The notes beneath the pieces are model-generated. The model was not told the DNA's origin, made no database searches, and saw only the letters and a list, made by a program, of their open reading frames with translations. A program made the position numbers and the translations under genes. DNA of 64,000 bases from Arminella tubonensis (GTDB lineage Bacteria; Pseudomonadota; Alphaproteobacteria; Rhizobiales; Rhizobiaceae): contig NZ_PCDP01000040.1 in assembly GCF_003240585.1 (NCBI RefSeq), positions 124,001 to 188,000 on the forward strand. Direction: 5' to 3'. Positions 62,830 through 64,000 of the stretch are shown here, piece after piece (position 1 is the first letter of the stretch; each line of letters starts with the position of its first letter).

Positions 62830-64000
62830 ATGACCGCAATCACCGACATTATCGCCCGCGAGATCCTCGACAGCCGTGGCAATCCCACCGTTGAAGTCGA
62901 TGTCTATCTCGAAGATGGCAGCTTGGGCCGCGCTGCGGTCCCATCGGGCGCCTCGACCGGCGCGCATGAGGCCGTCGAATTGCGCGACGGCGGCAAGCGC
63001 TATCACGGCAAGGGCGTCGAAAAGGCGGTCGAGGCGGTCGACACCGAAATCTTCGACGCACTCGGCGGTATCGATGCCGAGAACCAGATCCAGATCGACA
63101 ACATCATGATCGAGCTGGACGGCACGCCGAACAAGTCGCGCCTTGGCGCCAACGCAATTCTGGGCGTGTCGCTCGCCGTTGCCAAGGCAGCAGCGCAGAG
63201 CGCCAACCTGCCGCTCTATCGCTACGTTGGCGGCGCGCATGCCCGCCTGCTGCCGGTCCCGATGATGAACATCATCAACGGCGGCGCCCACGCTGACAAT
63301 CCGATCGACTTCCAGGAGTTCATGATTCTTCCGGTCGGCGCCGAGACGTTCCGCGACGCCGTGCGTATGGGATCTGAAGTCTTCCACGTCTTGAAGAAGG
63401 AGCTGTCGGCTCAGGGACATAACACCAATGTCGGCGACGAGGGTGGCTTTGCGCCAGGCCTGTCGAGCGCACCGGCGGCACTCGACTTCATCATGAAGTC
63501 GATCGAGAAGGCTGGATACAAGCCGGGCGAAGACATCTACCTCGGCCTTGACTGCGCCTCGACTGAATTCTTCAAGGACGGCAAGTACGTCCTTGAAGGC
63601 GAAGGCCGCACGCTCGAGCCGGGCGCCATGGCCGAATACCTCGCCGAACTGGCTGGCAAGTATCCGATCCTTTCGATCGAAGACGGCATGGCTGAAGATG
63701 ACTGGGACGGCTGGAAGACGCTGACCGACCTTATCGGCAAGAAGACCCAGCTCGTCGGCGACGATCTTTTCGTCACCAACTCCGCGCGCCTTCGCGATGG
63801 CATCCGGATGGGCGTCGCTAATTCGATCCTCGTCAAGGTCAATCAGATCGGCACGCTGACCGAAACGCTCGATGCCGTTGAAACGGCGCACAAGGCTGCC
63901 TATACCGCTGTCATGTCGCATCGCTCAGGCGAAACGGAGGACTATACGATCGCCGATCTTGCGGTTGCCACCAACTGCGGCCAGATCAAGACCGGCTCCC
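62830..64000 (+). CDS. eno: enolase (3' end outside window)
   Basis: The first 390 codons of enolase, which is usually about 424 residues. ATG at 62830, then AREILDSRGNPTVEVDV, GGAHADNPIDFQEFMILP, NVGDEGGFAP, SIEDGMAEDDW and SHRSGETED. It interconverts 2-phosphoglycerate and phosphoenolpyruvate. It follows kdsA by 168 bases, the usual order; the reading frame is open to the right edge. Confidence 0.97.
   Translation, partial: MTAITDIIAREILDSRGNPTVEVDVYLEDGSLGRAAVPSGASTGAHEAVELRDGGKRYHGKGVEKAVEAVDTEIFDALGGIDAENQIQIDNIMIELDGTPNKSRLGANAILGVSLAVAKAAAQSANLPLYRYVGGAHARLLPVPMMNIINGGAHADNPIDFQEFMILPVGAETFRDAVRMGSEVFHVLKKELSAQGHNTNVGDEGGFAPGLSSAPAALDFIMKSIEKAGYKPGEDIYLGLDCASTEFFKDGKYVLEGEGRTLEPGAMAEYLAELAGKYPILSIEDGMAEDDWDGWKTLTDLIGKKTQLVGDDLFVTNSARLRDGIRMGVANSILVKVNQIGTLTETLDAVETAHKAAYTAVMSHRSGETEDYTIADLAVATNCGQIKTGS

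Noticed and set aside
1..64000. CRISPR arrays, IS elements, prophage genes, rRNA or tRNA genes
   Set aside because: No regularly spaced repeats, transposase motifs or structural RNA signatures were seen.

Overview
The window is chromosomal DNA of a Rhizobiaceae-type alphaproteobacterium (Rhizobium, Agrobacterium or Sinorhizobium relatives). The evidence is the complete aapJQMP general amino-acid transporter, the alphaproteobacterial blocks phasin-clpS-clpA, rpsB-tsf-pyrH-frr-uppS-cdsA-rseP-bamA-lpxD-fabZ-lpxA-lpxI-lpxB and comEC-lexA, a GTTC-N7-GTTC LexA box, an EipB (DUF1849) protein, and GC-rich codon use almost throughout.

Layout. 1-3794 (minus): a MoxR / DUF58 / DUF4381 / VWA / VWA operon of the BatA-BatB kind, cut by the left edge. 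3895-15215: an accessory block with a secreted Cys-type sulfatase, a decapitated TPR gene remnant, a plus-strand run of four envelope genes (two DUF1254/DUF1214 proteins, a large SH3-like repeat protein, and a SphA-like outer-membrane protein with an internal stop), then a minus-strand pair (a DUF900 lipoprotein hydrolase and an orphan membrane protein). 15422-19745: aapJQMP. 20113-25006: metC, an FAD monooxygenase, a small zinc protein, an alpha/beta hydrolase, cysE and DUF3126. 25352-32778: phasin, clpS-clpA, HIT, a RidA-GDPD-GNAT operon with ATGA overlaps, and eipB. 32963-46135: the long growth block for translation, undecaprenyl and phospholipid synthesis, outer-membrane assembly and lipid A. 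46167-50912: gltA, a frameshifted comEC and lexA with its SOS box. 51120-60806: a carbohydrate-uptake island with a secreted Asp-box/ricin-like protein, ABC ATPase, DUF5107-TPR protein, two permeases, a frameshifted solute-binding protein and a divergent RpiR regulator. 60935-64000: a VOC protein, kdsA and eno (cut by the right edge).

How the genes work together. The core block supplies ribosome, lipid-carrier and outer-membrane functions; fabZ sits among lpx genes as usual, and KdsA at the far end makes the Kdo precursor for the same lipopolysaccharide. The accessory parts are the sulfatase/DUF1254 block and the sugar island. The island looks like a self-contained catabolic unit whose regulator and operator-like palindromes are visible.

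Three genes carry a single-base lesion (stop in the SphA-like gene, frameshifts in comEC and the solute-binding protein). They may be real decay or assembly errors. I see no tRNA, rRNA, IS element, CRISPR array or defence system. The best candidates for something undescribed are the envelope cluster at 3.9-15.2 kb and the sugar island at 51-61 kb.
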